Source of the DNA: Graphilbum fragrans
Lineage: Eukaryota > Ascomycota > Sordariomycetes > Ophiostomatales > Ophiostomataceae
DNA length: 64,000 nt
Direction of reading: 5' to 3'
Assembly (NCBI GenBank): GCA_001513895.1
Contig: LLKO01000003.1
Location: forward strand, 1,359,309-1,423,308
Shown here: piece by piece, positions 44,951 through 58,127 of the stretch
How positions within the stretch are numbered: position 1 is the first letter of the stretch
Layout of the letters: each line of letters starts with the position of its first letter
The notes under the pieces: model-generated
Told to the model about the DNA's origin: nothing
Seen by the model: the letters and a program-made list of their open reading frames with translations, nothing else
The model's database searches: none
Translations under genes and position numbers: made by a program

Positions 44951-47900
44951 TCTTCTGTCTGGAAGGATGACTAAAACAAGTCGGCTGCTACCGTTTCCCA
45001 GCAGTCTACGGTCGTCTTTGTCTTGTCCGTATATACTGAAATATAGGTGTCCGACTGGCTTGGGTTTCGGTCGATGTTGTAGTTGCAAGTATTGGGAAGC
45101 GGGCGGGGGGGGAAGGGCGGGATGATGAAGAAAACTGTAAACGACTCGTAACCCTGCGGGTACGACGGCGGTATATCGCTGCTTAGAACGGACTCAGGGC
45201 CCTAAACATGGAAACTCTTTAACTCGGCAAGGGTCTCTGTCTGTAACTAATCAGTCCACAGGATCACGGTTTACTCCTCAAATGAGGAGTGAGCAAAGTC
45301 TTTATGATAGTCAGTCCCAAGTATAAGGTAAACTATGAACAGAAATATAATATTTAACGGTTTTAATCATCTCAAGGCCTAGACGTGAAGGTTTTCTGGT
45401 CTGGTAGGTGCATATGGGGATTAGAAGGGTATATACATACCGCGGTGTGCTTAGTTGGTAGACTTGTAGGTTGACAGATACAGCCAGGGTAAAACAAAAT
45501 CGTGAACATGCCCTGCCACTCACATCTAGAATCAACCAAGTTGAGAAAGACTATGTGTGAGGGACAATAAAATCGTCGAATAGAACGAAGAATAGGAGAT
45601 CTTCTATAAAGAAGAGAACTGTCGGAAGAGGAATAAAACGGGCGCACCGCATAGTCATATGTGTAAAATGTATCCTGTAGCAAGCCTACTCTTGTGTTCT
45701 TCTATATGTAGGAATATAGAGACACCTATATCGGCAAATTTGGATAGGATATATAGTATAGTCTGTGTTGGGTGATGGGGTGGTAGCGAAATGCGGACAG
45801 ATGCAGACACTGAACAAGACTAGAAGGAGGGAGAGGGGTGAATGGGCAGCTGAGACGTGAATAGAACGCTGGGTAGAAGGTTTCGGCACATTTCCAGCCA
45901 CTGAAAACTGCTAAGGAGCCTTCCTATGTTCTTCTTTTTAGTATGAACTTTTATCTGAAAAGGGACACAAGAAGATGGACACAAAGTATGGGTTGAGAAG
46001 GGGGAAGCCCAGAGGATGTGATGGGAAGATGTTCTCGGTCCGGGCTTTCTAGGACAGAGTCGCGGATGAAACAAAAAACAAGGGTCGGGAGAGAGGGCTA
46101 GAGGGGAGGCGTGCGGGATAAGGAAGGGAGAGCCAAACCACTAAATCCAAGAAAGGCAGTAGGGGAGCAGGGCACTTGAAAATCCAAACAGAGTGTCGCC
46201 AAAAGACGCAAGATTGGGCTTGTCAGCCCTACAGAATAGGTCAAATAACGCTGTGGGCGAGCTGTGGGCGGGCACGAAAAAAAAAAACCACACGCTGCAG
46301 GTACCCCGTTCTTAGGTCGTCTAGGGGGCCAGTATAAGAAGGGAATGAAGACGTTGGCAGAAGGCCGCAAGAATAAATGGGAAAAAGGAAGTATGGAGTG
46401 CGTTCATACCACTTGGGCGACATGGCACTCTTGTGCTGCGCTAGTCGTTATGTCTTTTCTCTTGTCTTATCCTTTAGACGAGTATTTTCTTTCCGGCTCG
46501 TCTGCAATAGTTAGCCTTCTAGAATGTGGCTTGAAAGGGGATAGCAGATGACCTAAAATCAGTGACAAGGAGATTTTGTCCACAAGAAGTAACAAGGAAT
46601 GATTAAAAAAAGGAGACAGTAGCTGAGGCACCTGCATACGGCAATCCTTTTTGATCAGAGGCTAAGAGGGGACTGTATCTAGAAAATAGAAAGACGGGAT
46701 AGGCATATATGGTATTGGGGGGTGGGTGGCAAGTACAAGGTACGTATACACACATCCAAGCACAGCGTGGGTTGTATTTGTACGACCTGCAAAATAGACG
46801 GATAGATGCAGCAGGGAGGCATATGTCACATATGACGCCTGTCGGAGGGTACAAATGTGTTTTGCTCACACACCTCTATGTGACGATATGTATCTATGTA
46901 CCCATATGAGTGAATTTTTTAGTCTTTGATAGGTGGAATAGGGGGAATACCGGAATGGAGTGTTATATTTTTCACAGAAAAGTGAAGAGGGAGGGGGGGC
47001 TAAAACAGAGGGAAATGGATCCTCCGACGCCAACAGCGGCGGGATAGTCCTCACAAGAAGCACCGAGTAGACGACTATGTGGCGCGTCTTATTTCTTGCT
47101 TTCTCGCTCTCCCGCTCTTTGTCTGTCTGTCTGTTTCTCCCCGTAGCCTGTGTTCGCAGGAGCTGGTTGCCGATTCTTGTGTCCGTGTGTCTGTGTCTTG
47201 TGTTGTGCAGGCATGTGTCAGCTTGGGACTAGGCCATATCCTACGGACCATCCCAGTTTGCCATGCTATCAGAATCCTCTTAGCAGCGCCCCGTGTTTTT
47301 CACCAGTGAGGCACGGTTGATTTCATACACAAAAAGGGGAATATCGGCCGACGTTGTGAAAAAAAAATTGCTCTGTACTCCGTAAGAGGAAACAAGGACA
47401 GGCCAAAAAGAGCAACCCGGGTGTTCTCGTCCGTCCGCGGTAGTGTACCATACCTAGTAAATGTTCGTACTCCCTTGAAAGTTTTTGTGGTCGTCCAGGG
47501 CTTTGCCTGTTTTTCTTCTAGTAGTTGCTCTCTGCCCTGATTTTTTTCTGTATTTCCTCTTAAGTACACCTAATTTGTAGGATTACTCCCTGGCCACAAA
47601 GTGGTCTACTGGCACCACGATTGTCAACCCCCTGGTATTCGCAGTAGTAGTCCATAAAGTATACACGACGTACAACTAGTGGCAGGTACATTCGAGTACA
47701 GAGTAGTGTATGCGCACTCGTACTTATGGACTCGTCCTTCACACTTATATGAGCTAGGATTAGTACGAGCATGTAACTGTGTTCAGTTCCGGAGTACTAC
47801 ACCTGTCCGGAGTATACAGGTCAAATTCCCATGCTATCCGCAGACATTGCGGAATCATAAGAAGGAACGGTGTGTTTGGCTTTCATGCCGCTAAGATGAT

Positions 47901-50495
47901 AGTGCCATAGTGTTTCTCAAATTGGCAGTGGCCCCAGTTCCAACAACGTGAGCTATGCGCACTCGCAAACGTTACGAGGGTATGACCCCATTTTAAAAAC
48001 AACATAAAAATGAGAACAGCGTCGAGGCGTTCTTTATGGCCAATGTAACGGGGTACGGAGTACTCGTAGTTCCTACAAAGTTTCTTTTCTAAGTGGACTC
48101 GTATGGAGCATGTATACATATATACAGAGTACAGCTACGTGGTACATGAACGTATGTACACGTATGTACGTATGCACCCGTCTATGGAATGATGTACATA
48201 TCTGTTGGTACGAAGCCGCTGAAGTACAACGACCTTAGACAAGCGTTGTTAGCGGCTTGTGGGTAAGTTGTGGTTGGCGTCCTCGACAGAACAGGGGTCG
48301 GCATCAAGGGTGGCAAGAATGATTTACCTCGATGTAGCTCTGGATGGAGACCAGAGCTTGGCAGCCGTTTTGGTCACATCCTGGTCATTAAGAAGCGCCA
48401 ATGCCTGGCAGGGATACCCTTTCGTGTACCCCACGAAAGCTGCATTGATAGGAGCAGCGAAGGACGGTTTTTGGCAGGTAAGACATACGAGCATGCCATC
48501 TAGGGAATTGCCCAATACGAGCTTGAAAGAGAGAAAAGAGAGAAAAGAGCAATGGCTTGTCGTGCTCAGACGCACAGGCGAAACCTACATACAGCACTTT
48601 GCTCCTCGGTGCTTGTACTCTGTCCGAGACCAAGCCCGTTTCTTCGTAGTGGTGCCAACCTCAGCACGGAGGGTACACACGCTCGATCCGCTGGCACAGC
48701 TGCTAACTTGCTCGGGTATGTCGCCGCCCAAACAAGGGTAATGGTCTACGAATAGTTGTACGAGGAGAGTGCAGACTTTTCTCGTAAGAGAAATGTGTGC
48801 ATTCTAGCCCCCCCACTTCCCCCTCTTCTCTCATTTTTGATTTTTTGCTTGTGGTAATGCGAGTCTGGGTTTGACTATCGTAAAGAAAGCGGCCGGCTGG
48901 CTAACAGCCATGCGTGGCTGCGTGACTTCTTATGGCGCTACCGCGCTTAGGCTGCTGGGTATGATTTGCCAGCTCTGCGTTTATTGGGCGAGCAGGGCCA
49001 GCATTTCAGGTACAACTAAATGCTGTTGACATACGAGTACGAAAATACGCATAAGCAACGGGGAGAGAATGAAATGATGGGCAACAGTGGCGAAAATAAA
49101 AGATACACCGGGATGGGGGCTAGGGGAAGAGGGGGGGGAGAAAACGCAAAGGGATGTGACGAAAGCGAGCTAAGAAAGCAGGTAAACGGCGCATTGTCGA
49201 GGAGGCCGAGACGAAGAGGCCGAGGGAGGGAGAGGGTAAAGGAAGTTAGTAAAGGGGAAAGGGGCGGAGGGAAGAGAAGGGGAGGGAAGAGAGGACGAAA
49301 ACGGAGAGACCGGCGGGGAGGACGAAAAGAGAGGGTGAGAATCGGGATTCTGTCGAAGAACAGCAAGCAGGAAACAGGCCAACGGCGGCCAACGGAGGCC
49401 AACAGAGCGAGAAAGGGGCCCATCACTAGGAGTTGAGGCCCGACAGCTTGGAACCGAAATTTCGAGTACTGTTATTGAGTGGTCCGCAATTCCTGCTCCC
49501 CCCTGACCAGCACCGTCTAGGGCAGTTTTCAAGAATTCATCCGAGCGGTGTTTCGTCTAGGCGGTAGTAGACGTATGAGGTGAGATGAAGGCAAGGTCGC
49601 TTGTCGATGTGATGCCGGTGCAAGTGTGTATGTATGGATATGTACGAGGACCCGTTGTCGAAGTTGCATTTGTATGGGACTTTCTCGTGTAAGTGGGCGG
49701 ATGTGTCTGGATGCCCCAAGCTCTGTGCTCTGGGTTCCGGACTATTGCGCTTTGTGCCCTGTGCACTCTGTGGGCGCTGAGAAATGTGCCGTCTACGGAG
49801 TAGGATGGGTCGGGGGTAGATTCGTCCGAGCCCCGCAAGCCGTGTCCCAGGCGGCTAACTCGCGTCAAACATCTATCATGTGTTTTCTTTTTTCACTGCA
49901 GCGATTTCTCGGTTCCCCTTCGCTGCCCGACCTGCGGTGCCATAGTGTATCTAATTCGAGTTAGGCTATGGGAGACAACACGGGTTGTCACTTGTATGTA
50001 CATGGCTGTGCAGATGAGAGAGAGAGAAGCTAGAGCAGATGAAGAAGCTGGTACGGAGAAAGCGAGAGGACGAGACGGAAAACGGCGAGGCGAGAGGCCA
50101 TAAACGAACGAGACACGGAGGACTTTGGGTGACTTTGACGATCTGAACGCGACGGGGGCTACGATGTGTACGAGAACGCTCCGCACTCATAGCTTGATGG
50201 GCCGCATGCACTCGTAGTCGAGGTCTCGTAGCTGTGCCATTGACAGGGGCAGCCGAGCGGTACTTCAGCTAGTGTGTCGTTCTGGCGAATAGGGGATTGT
50301 CCGGGGTGCATGGGGGTGAGCGGTGCAGGGGTTGTGCAGCCAAAGTACTTTGCAGATGCTTTGTAAGAGCACGTCGTACAAGGACTCTTGTGCCAGCTCC
50401 GTCACCTCTTTGTTATCTCGTGGAGTCGGATGCTGCTCTCATTCCGGGGAGAGACGCCGAGAGGACAAGGCGGACTGGCAGTGACCCATTTTGAG

Positions 50496-50535
50496 CATTT
50501 GTACATTTGTACATTTGTCCATTTGTCCATTTGTA
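50496..50535. repeat. 8-bp tandem repeat, five copies
   Basis: CATTTGTA or CATTTGTC is repeated five times in a row (A, A, C, C, A variants at the last base). It is a simple minisatellite in gene-free DNA. Confidence 0.9.
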
Positions 50536-51422
50536 TGCAGCACACTTGCACATGGCCTGTACACTACCCCAAGCACGCACTTTTAGGATTCAGTCGCCGA
50601 CCATCGCGACCAAACGCGCACACATCTCGGAAATGATTTAATGATTTACCAACGCAACGCATGGCGAAGCACAGGGGTGATGGAGATGGTGCCCCAAGTG
50701 CCATTTGCTGTTTTGACTGCCGCTATGTGCGAATACGACTACTTCGTAGGCCAGTGGCTTGAGACCGAGATCCCCGAGCCAAGCACTGTCGGTGCCGAGA
50801 TGGTCGTCCTGGAATAAGCTTCGTTGCTGTTGTGCACGAATAGTGAACAGCGCAGTTGGGCATGGCCCGCACGATTATCGATCCTAGCGCCGTCCCTGGG
50901 CAGCAGCCGTGACATGCCCACGCAAAAGATGGCACGAGAACGGCCCAATTTTGTGCATAAGTTGTTGATTTGACCGTTTGTGTGTGTGAGGGTAGTGTAT
51001 GTGTGAGTGTGAGTGTTTTGCTCGGCCCGTGAGGGCAGCCTCACATCTGCCCAACATCCATGCCGGCTGTTTGCCCTGTTTGGCTTCCGAGCGGCGTGTG
51101 CGTCCTGCTCTCGACGTGTGTCCGGAGTAGGAGTAGGAATCTTGTGCAGAGTCGCATGGGCACACCCGCTCTTGCTGCCTCCGTTGGTGTCTCGGAGAGG
51201 TGCTAATCCTGAGTGAACTGCCACAAGGCACCCTTTTTGGTGGTGGCCGTAGTAAGTGCCGACTACTGGCTACTGGCGCCAAGGCCCTGTCGTGGACAGA
51301 CCATCGGGCTGTATGAAGCACTCGTAGTCATATGTGCACAGCAAGGGGGGCCGCCCCCATCTGCCATTCGAGGATGCGAGAGGGAGGCGTGATGGGTGCG
51401 ACTATTTACAGAAGTGGAGAGG

Positions 51423-51470
51423 CTTTTTTGTGTTTTTTTTTTTTGGTTTTTTTTTTTGGTTTTGACATCG
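51423..51470. repeat. Interrupted poly-T tract
   Basis: T-runs of 6, 12, 11 and 4 bases are separated by GTG or GG. The tract lies about 550 bp upstream of the amidase start and may be a nucleosome-depleting promoter element, as poly(dA:dT) tracts are in yeast; that is inferred. Confidence 0.75.
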
Positions 51471-52014
51471 TGAACTCTTGCGAATCCCGGACATGCCCTC
51501 TGCCGAGGAAGGAGCCACGAACTACACGGTACTTGCTCCGGCCTTCGCTGTTAGACGCGAACAGAGCATAACCCTGCTAACGGCGATGGCCGCCCAAACA
51601 GGCAAGCTCGACACCGTTGGAGAAGGAGCGGCCATAGATAATACATACGCCTAACAGGCCGGTTTCCGCCGGCTTTACTGGCCAACAACGAACGTGTCTT
51701 ATCGGCGCCTTCCACAGCGACGCACAAGGCCGCCGGTTTATCTCTCTATCTTGGGCACACACACGCACACACACAACAGCTACGGCCTCACCGAGCAGTG
51801 CGGGGCATCGGGCAGCCCATGAGCCAGCGCGAAAAGGAAAGCACGCCGTCTCCCGCCTTGTTCCTTCCCCTCGCGATATTTTGTTTCTGCGACCACTCGT
51901 ATTGTCTCACATGATCCGTGCGAGGCGCTTGTGGCAGTGACAACTCACAGTCATCCTTTCCGGCGGCCAATCCACACACACCCCATCACTATCTGTTTGC
52001 CCTCTCTGTTCATC

Positions 52015-53986
52015 ATGTCGTCGTTTCTCGGCCTCCAGCACAAACGGGACTGGTGAGTGACCCTGCGTTGTTTTCCGTGTTGACGTGCGCGCGCGGCTCA
52101 CACGGTTCAGCCAATTTAAGCAGGCCCAGCGTGCGGAGCGAATTCGCGCGCTGCCAGCGAGCTATCACGAGCCGCTGTCCGCCGAAGACCGCAAGATCTT
52201 GGGCACGCCGACCGAAGAGATCGTCAAGGGGGTGCACGCAGGCACGGTGCAGCCGATCGATGTGCTCCGGACGTACGGCAAGGCCGCGGTGCGGGCGCAC
52301 GCCCAGACCAACTGTCTGACGGAGGTGATGGTAGCGTCGGCGGAAGAATGGTTGGGCCCAAACAGCGAAAAAAGCGCCGCTCCCATCAACCTCAAGGGCC
52401 CGCTGGCGGGCATGCCGGTGAGCCTCAAGGACACGGTTGTGGTCGGCGGGTTCGACGCGACGGTGGGCTACAGCAGCTTCAGCGGCCAGGTGCAGGCGGA
52501 GGACGGAGCGCTGGTGCGGCTGCTCAAGGATGCCGGCGCTGTGCCGTTTGTCAAGACGAACCTGCCCATCACGATGCTGAGTTTCGAGTCGAACAACGAC
52601 GTCTGGGGCCGCTGCACGAACCCGCACAGCGCGGCGTACTCGCCCGGCGGCTCCACGGGCGGCGAGGCCGCGCTGCTGGCACTGGGCGGCAGCCGCATTG
52701 GCGTGGGCAGCGATGTGGCCGGCAGTGTGCGGGTGCCGGCGCACTGGTCTGGCTGCTATAGTCTGCGCTGCTCGACGGGCCGCTGGCCGAAGCTCGGCTT
52801 CCGCACCAGCATGCCCGGCCAGGAGGGCGTGCCCAGCGTCTACAGCCCCATGGCGCGTACGCTCGGCGATCTGACCTACTTTACGCGCTCTGTGGTCAGC
52901 ATGGAGCCGTGGCGCTACGACTACTCGGCGCACCGGCTGGCCTGGGACTCGGCGGCCGAGAAGGCCTTTTTGGATCCTGCCCGCAAGCTGCGTGTGGGCG
53001 TGATGGCCTCTGACGGCGTCGTCGACCCGACGCCGGCCTGCCGCCGTGCTGTGGATCTCGTGGCCAGTTCGCTCGAGGCTGCTGGGCATGAGGTTGTCCA
53101 GTTTGGCCAGGACCTGCCGAACCCGCCGCCTGATGCCTACGAGGCCCTCCGTCTTGCGTCGTTGCTTCTCAACGCCGACGGCTGCGGCACCTTTGAAGTG
53201 GCCCGCCGCTACGGCGAGTGGCTCGACCCCGGCGCGCTGCAGATGCGGCTCCTCGCGCTGGTGCCGAGCCCACTGCGCTACCTTTACTACCTGTGGGTGC
53301 GGTATGTGCGCGGCGACGCTGTCTGGGCTGGTCTTGTGCGCGACTGGGGTGCCAAGAGTGCCTATGAGAACTGGCAGCTCGTGGCGAAGCGTGAGGCATA
53401 CCGTGATCGCTGGTTCCAGTGGTGGGATGCGGCCAAGATCGATGTGCTGGTGACGCCGCCCAATGCGACACCGGCGCTCCCCCACGATGCCATGCATGAC
53501 GCTGTCAGCAGCTGTGGCTACACGTTCCTCTTCAACCTGGTGAGTTCCGTCTGTGTTTTTCTAATACGAGTATGCGTGCTCTCGAGCTGGACCCGATATC
53601 GCAGCAATGCGGCTGCGTCTCCTTCGTGTTCCCCCACTCCGGTCCCCTCTTTGTTTACGGTTTTTACGTTTTTTGCGCTTCTGCGGTTTTTGGCGGATCG
53701 TATGGGCACTAATACGGCGTCATAGATCGACTACTCGGCTGGCATCCTCCCGGTAACGCACGTTGACAAGGCCAAGGACCAGCTGCCCAAGGACTTTGTC
53801 CTGAGCAAGCTCAATGGCGTGGCCCAGGGTGCATACAAGTACTACGATGCCGAGGCGATGCACGGACTGCCGGTCGGCGTACAGGTGGTGGGCCGGCGTC
53901 TGGAAGAAGAAAAGGTGTTGGCCGTGATGCAGCGGGTGGAAGAGGCGTTGGGCCCCGAGAAGTACGAGCTGCTGGAGCTGGAGTGA
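52015..53986 (+). CDS. Amidase signature family hydrolase, fungal acetamidase-like
   Basis: Model: 52015-52052, 52111-53539 and 53726-53986, giving 575 residues. It hydrolyses an amide to acid plus ammonia or amine. The Ser-cisSer-Lys triad is visible: K119 in VSLKD, S194 in SPGGSTGGE and the nucleophile S218 in GSDVAGSVR. The spacings of 75 and 24 residues equal those of fatty acid amide hydrolase. Overall layout, including CYSLR and the late LPVGVQVVGRR motif, fits fungal AmdS-like amidases; the true substrate is unknown. The 12-codon first exon is joined by a GTGAGT donor and TTCAG acceptor. Intron 2 is 186 nt, and reading through it would replace the conserved C-terminus with a Ser/Phe-rich tail, so splicing is required. 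The next gene is on the same strand. Confidence 0.95.
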
Positions 53987-54526
53987 AGAACGGACCACGC
54001 ACGCATACTCTGTACATATAATGACGATTACGTTCGAAACAGCCAGTGCCTAGACAAACAAAAAGACCCAGTCTTCATGACTTTTCCTACCCTTGCATGG
54101 TCCGTGCTGAAATCGTGTTCTACTACCACAACATTCCCACGCATCGTTCGTAATTGCCAAACGACCAGTGGCTGGCGCGCGTTCTTTCGCCTAGTTTTGC
54201 GGGAGCTTGTATACACGATAGAGCTTAAGTGCGCGTGTACCTGCTCTTTCAGAACAGCCCTCCGAGATCGGCTCTCTGACATCGAGCTGGGCGGAGTTTA
54301 CCAAGGCTCTGTTCACCAATATCGCGGGGCTAGTGTTCGCAGCCAAATCATATAAGTACTGGTTTGGCAGGCTCTTTGCCAGCCGTGTTGGCAGATGAAT
54401 ATACAGAGCAGTGAAGATACCGCAGGCAACAGAGCAGCGAAGTTCCTACAGACTCTTTGCAAACTAGTCCCATTGCCCTGATAGACCCTGACTTTCCAAG
54501 AACGACGAAAGAGTCAATCCAGACCA
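53987..54526. other. Intergenic region, amidase to methyltransferase
   Basis: It contains the amidase 3' region and the promoter of the methyltransferase at 54527. No gene and no repeat stand out. Confidence 0.6.
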
Positions 54527-55719
54527 ATGGCGACAGAGAAGAAGGACACTTGGTCCACTGAGGTACGTGAAGAAACACGGAAGAGGCTTGGGCCATGGCT
54601 GACACTGGCTCCCATGCAGTCCTACCAAAATGCAGCCTCCTTTGTGCCGAAGTTGGCTGGCAAAATTATTGGCTGGTTAGATGTGCAGAAAGACGATGTC
54701 ATTCTGGACATTGGTTGCGGTGGTGCGTGTATTCCGTATTGTTAGGTGGAGTGCCCGGGCGACAAGCTAATCCGCAGACGGCGTGATTGATGTGCAGATG
54801 GGCCAGGTCCTGGCACAGGGCTCCGGGCGCCTGCACGGCGTGGACAGCTCGGCCAAGATGATTGAGGCGGCGGCGAAAGCGGCCGAGGCAGCCGGCCTGG
54901 CGAACTGCACCTTTGAAAGTGAGTTGTTTCGTGTCGGCGTTCGTTGCGTTGTGGCGTCCTTTGCTGTATTTGTGTATTTTTGTACTTGTGTACCTGCATG
55001 CTCTGCGTCCTTTCGTTCCGTTGGATTCTGTGGTCTTGCGTTCTTGCTCTGTACGCGCTTGTCTTCACCCGTACTTTGCTACCCGTCCTCTGCCCTTTTG
55101 TGTGCTCTCGTTCTCTATTCCACCCTTGGTGCGTGCTTTCATATGCAGGGCTAATATCCCAGCCTACGACTGCAATGACCTCGTCCACAAGCCCGAGCTG
55201 CAGACGGCCCAGTTCACCAAGGCCTTTTCCAACGCGGCCATGCACTGGATCCTCAGCGACCGGCCCAAGCACGAGCAGTTCTTCCGCGGCGTGCGCGACG
55301 CCCTGCAGCCGGGCGCCACGTTTGCCTTTGAAATGGGCGGCCTCGGTAACGTCACCGAGTTTGTCACGGGCATCGTGGCCGGCGTCAGCCGCCGCATCGG
55401 CATGGCCGCCGCGCAGGCCGCCAACCCGTGGTTCTTCCCGGACGAGGCGTGGGCGCGCGACATACTGGAGACGCGCGTCGGCGGCTGGAAGATCGAGCGC
55501 ATCGAGCGCGAATGGCGGCCGACGCCCGCGGACGCCGGCGGCGTCGACGGCTGGATTCGGCTGATGGCGCGGCCGTTTCTCGATGCGATTCCGGACGCGG
55601 CAGAGCGCGAGGCTTGCACGCGTGAGGTCGTGCAGCTGCTCGAGTACACCACCGTGCAGCCCGGCGGCACGTACACGCTCAACTACGTGCGTCTGCGGGT
55701 GCTGGCGCGGAAGTTGTAG
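54527..55719 (+). CDS. SAM-dependent methyltransferase, class I
   Basis: Model: 54527-54722, 54778-54918 and 55163-55719, giving 297 residues. SAM-binding motif I is VILDIGCGDG (58-67), split by intron 1. An acidic HGVDSS motif II follows, then FSNAAMHWIL, typical of the Methyltransf_11/25 type and related to trans-aconitate methyltransferase-like proteins. The substrate is not predictable. Intron 2 is long for this genome (244 nt). Two acceptors are possible, TGCAG ending at 55148 and CCCAG ending at 55162. Only the second restores the frame, giving NCTFETYDCNDL, and it has a GCTAAT branch site just upstream. There is no signal peptide or membrane segment. Confidence 0.92.
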
Positions 55720-56217
55720 GGTACAGGAAGATTCCGTACAGAGCATCTCTGTTAGGTACGAGGACATCGACAGTCAGAAAGAGGATCGCCGTTGGGCAGT
55801 AAAAGTGGGTCTCATGTGCCAACCCGGGGAAAGACAAACGACGTTAGCTTGGTCCCCCTAGCAGGGGGGCGTACGGCGACTCATAGGCCACTACCAGTAA
55901 ATAGCATGCATTGCTTCCATGCGTTTTGTGGGCCGCTGTGTGCAGCGCTCTGTGCTCTGCGCTCTGTGCGCTGGCGCTGTAATTTGTTTTTTTTCTGCCC
56001 AACCCCAGCGTCTAAATCTTCTGGCCCACCGCCTTTCTGCTCTCGCTCTCTTTCCTCTCCCTCTCTCTTCCGCCTTTTGGTCTCTGTCGTTGATAACGGC
56101 CACACACCCTCCCCTACCACACACCACACCGCCCGGGACAGGCCGCAGAAGCGCTTCTGACTGTGCGACGGGCCTTTGGCGCGTGTGTGCTCGATATTCT
56201 GCGCTGTGGTTGCCAAT
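55720..56217. other. Intergenic region upstream of the DUF1776 gene
   Basis: It contains the methyltransferase 3' region and a C/T-rich promoter-like tract (about 55980-56130) upstream of the DUF1776 gene start. No gene is supported. Confidence 0.6.
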
Positions 56218-58127
56218 ATGGCGTCCGAGGACAAGCAGCCGTATCTAGAAGTGGTGGGTTACCAAGATCCTCCGATACTCGCTGCTCGCAATCTACAGAC
56301 GCCGTCTCTTTTGGACACCTGCTAACACGCACAGCTGGCCTCGGTGTCGTCCGAGGTGCGTCGGTACTCGGGACAGGTCGCCGGATATGTGGACGAAAAC
56401 TTTGACCGGGTGGCCGATGCGTTACGAGAGCAGCTGGCCTCGGCGACATGGCTCCCCGACATTGTGCGGGCCCAGCTGCCGAAGCCGCGGCCCCCGGTGA
56501 GCGTCGAGCTGGCTCCTGTTGCCAACATGACGCTGTACGAGCGTTCACAGGACTGGGTGGTGCGCCACAAGGTGCTGGCCACGGTGCTGGCGCTGCTGGC
56601 CGGCACCGTGGTCTTCCGGACCGTTCGCCGGGCCCAGTCCGTCCGCAAACTCCGGCGAGCCCGGCGGGCCCGAAACGGTGCTCGCTGCGAGGTGGTGGTG
56701 GTGGCGGCGTCGCCATCGCTGCCGGTGACACAGTCGCTGGCGCTGGACCTAGAACGCCGCGGCTATGTGGTGTATGTGGTATCCGGGTCGGCCGAGGATG
56801 AGCACGCCGTCCGGCAGCTGGCCCGGCCCGATATCCGGCCGCTGTCGATTGACATTACGGATGTAAGTCGTCTGGGTTTGTGTGTTTTGCGTGTGTTTGA
56901 GTTCGTCGAGCGTTGCTTCGACATGGCCGTCGTAGTGATGCTGGTCTTTACGTTTGTGTCTTTTGGGCATGTTGCTTTCCTTCTGTCCTCCCGCTAACAG
57001 CCAACAACCAGGCGACCAACACCGCTGCGGCCCTCGAACGCTTTGCCCTCTACCTCCACGCGCCCCATGCTGCCGTCCCTGGCGCTCGCCGCAGCCACCT
57101 GATGCTGACGGCCGTGATCCTGATTCCCTCGCTCAGCTACCAGACCTCGCCCATTGCCACCATCCCGCCCTCGAGCTTCGCCGACCTCTTCAACACCCAC
57201 CTGCTGCAGCCCATCCTCACCATCCGCGCCTTTCTGCCGCTGCTGACAGCCCGCACGGCCCTGCAGCCCGGCGAAAAGTCCCCGCCGTCGCTGCTGTCGG
57301 CCGCCTCGTCGTCGCTGTCGCAGTCCCTCGTCAGCCTCCGCAAACCGGCGGCGTCGTCGTCGTCGTCGTCGTCGTCGTCCCCGCCCAAGGACAAGGAGCC
57401 CACGCCGCCGAAAGTGCTCGTCTTCACGCCGTCCATTATTTCGTCGGTCAACCCGCCGTTCCACGCCCCCGAATCCACCGTGTGCTCCGCCCTGACCGCC
57501 TTCACCGAGGTCCTGGCCGCTGAGCTGCGGCCGCTCGCCATCCCCGTCACCCACATCCAGCTCGGCACCTTTGATTTCTCCGGCTTTGCGCCTGCACGTA
57601 GCGTCACCGCCCACCACTCCCACGGTGAGCGTGTTCCGGTGCCGGCCGCTGAGACCATGGCCTGGTCGGAACCCGCGCGCCACGTCTACGGCCGCAACTT
57701 CATGGCCCAGAGCGCCTCGGCGCTTGGCAGCGGCCGCGCCATTCGGGGACTGCGCGGCACTTCGATGCGTGATCTGCACCACGCCGTCTTTGACGTGCTT
57801 GATGGCTCCGACACGGCGTCTGTGGTGCGCGTCGGCCTCGGTGCCGACCTCTACGGCTTCGTCGGCAGCTTCGTGCCGCGTGGTCTTGTTGCCTGGATGA
57901 TGGGCGTGCGCCGTGTCGACGATCTTGGTTCTTGGTATCAGCCGCCGGAGCCGAAGCCCGCCGCGACGTCGGCCAACATGTCCTCGGCGGCGTCCGTCAT
58001 TTCGGTGTCGTCGGACGCCTCGTCGCCGAGCAGCAGCGGCCGTCGTGGCAGCAAGCGTCCCAGTGCCGCTCGCGATGGCTTTGTGGCGGTGGACGACGAT
58101 GTCATTGACTCGCATGTTTGGCGGTGA
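56218..58127 (+). CDS. DUF1776 family protein (short-chain dehydrogenase-like)
   Basis: Model: 56218-56253, 56335-56862 and 57012-58127, giving 559 residues. A hydrophobic helix lies at about 88-103 (VLATVLALLAGTVVF) followed by a very basic RR-x-R stretch, consistent with a membrane anchor. After it comes a Rossmann-like core: a beta strand CEVVVVAAS, a later LERRGYVVYVV, and a LVFTPSIISSV segment where short-chain dehydrogenases carry strand 5. The match is to Pfam DUF1776, fungal proteins of unknown role that include yeast YNL181W. The glycine-rich nucleotide motif and YxxxK of active dehydrogenases are not obvious, so enzymatic activity is doubtful. A Ser run (about 305-315) and a Ser-rich tail are low complexity. 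The first exon is 12 codons. It is convergent with yth1. Confidence 0.83.

Larger units (their letters stand above)
44951..52014. other. 7 kb gene desert between the two gene blocks
   Basis: No supported gene. The segment is AT-richer than its flanks. Strand-skewed tracts are prominent: purine-rich + strand at about 45680-46400, 46920-47010 and 49020-49340; TGTC-type repeats at 47115-47140; an 8-base tandem at 50496-50535; T-runs at 51423-51470. Alternating GTATGTAC/GTACGTAT words occur at 48150-48180. GGAGTAC palindrome variants lie near 47371, 47791 and 48056. Frames on both strands up to about 160 codons show no recognisable domain. Confidence 0.55.
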
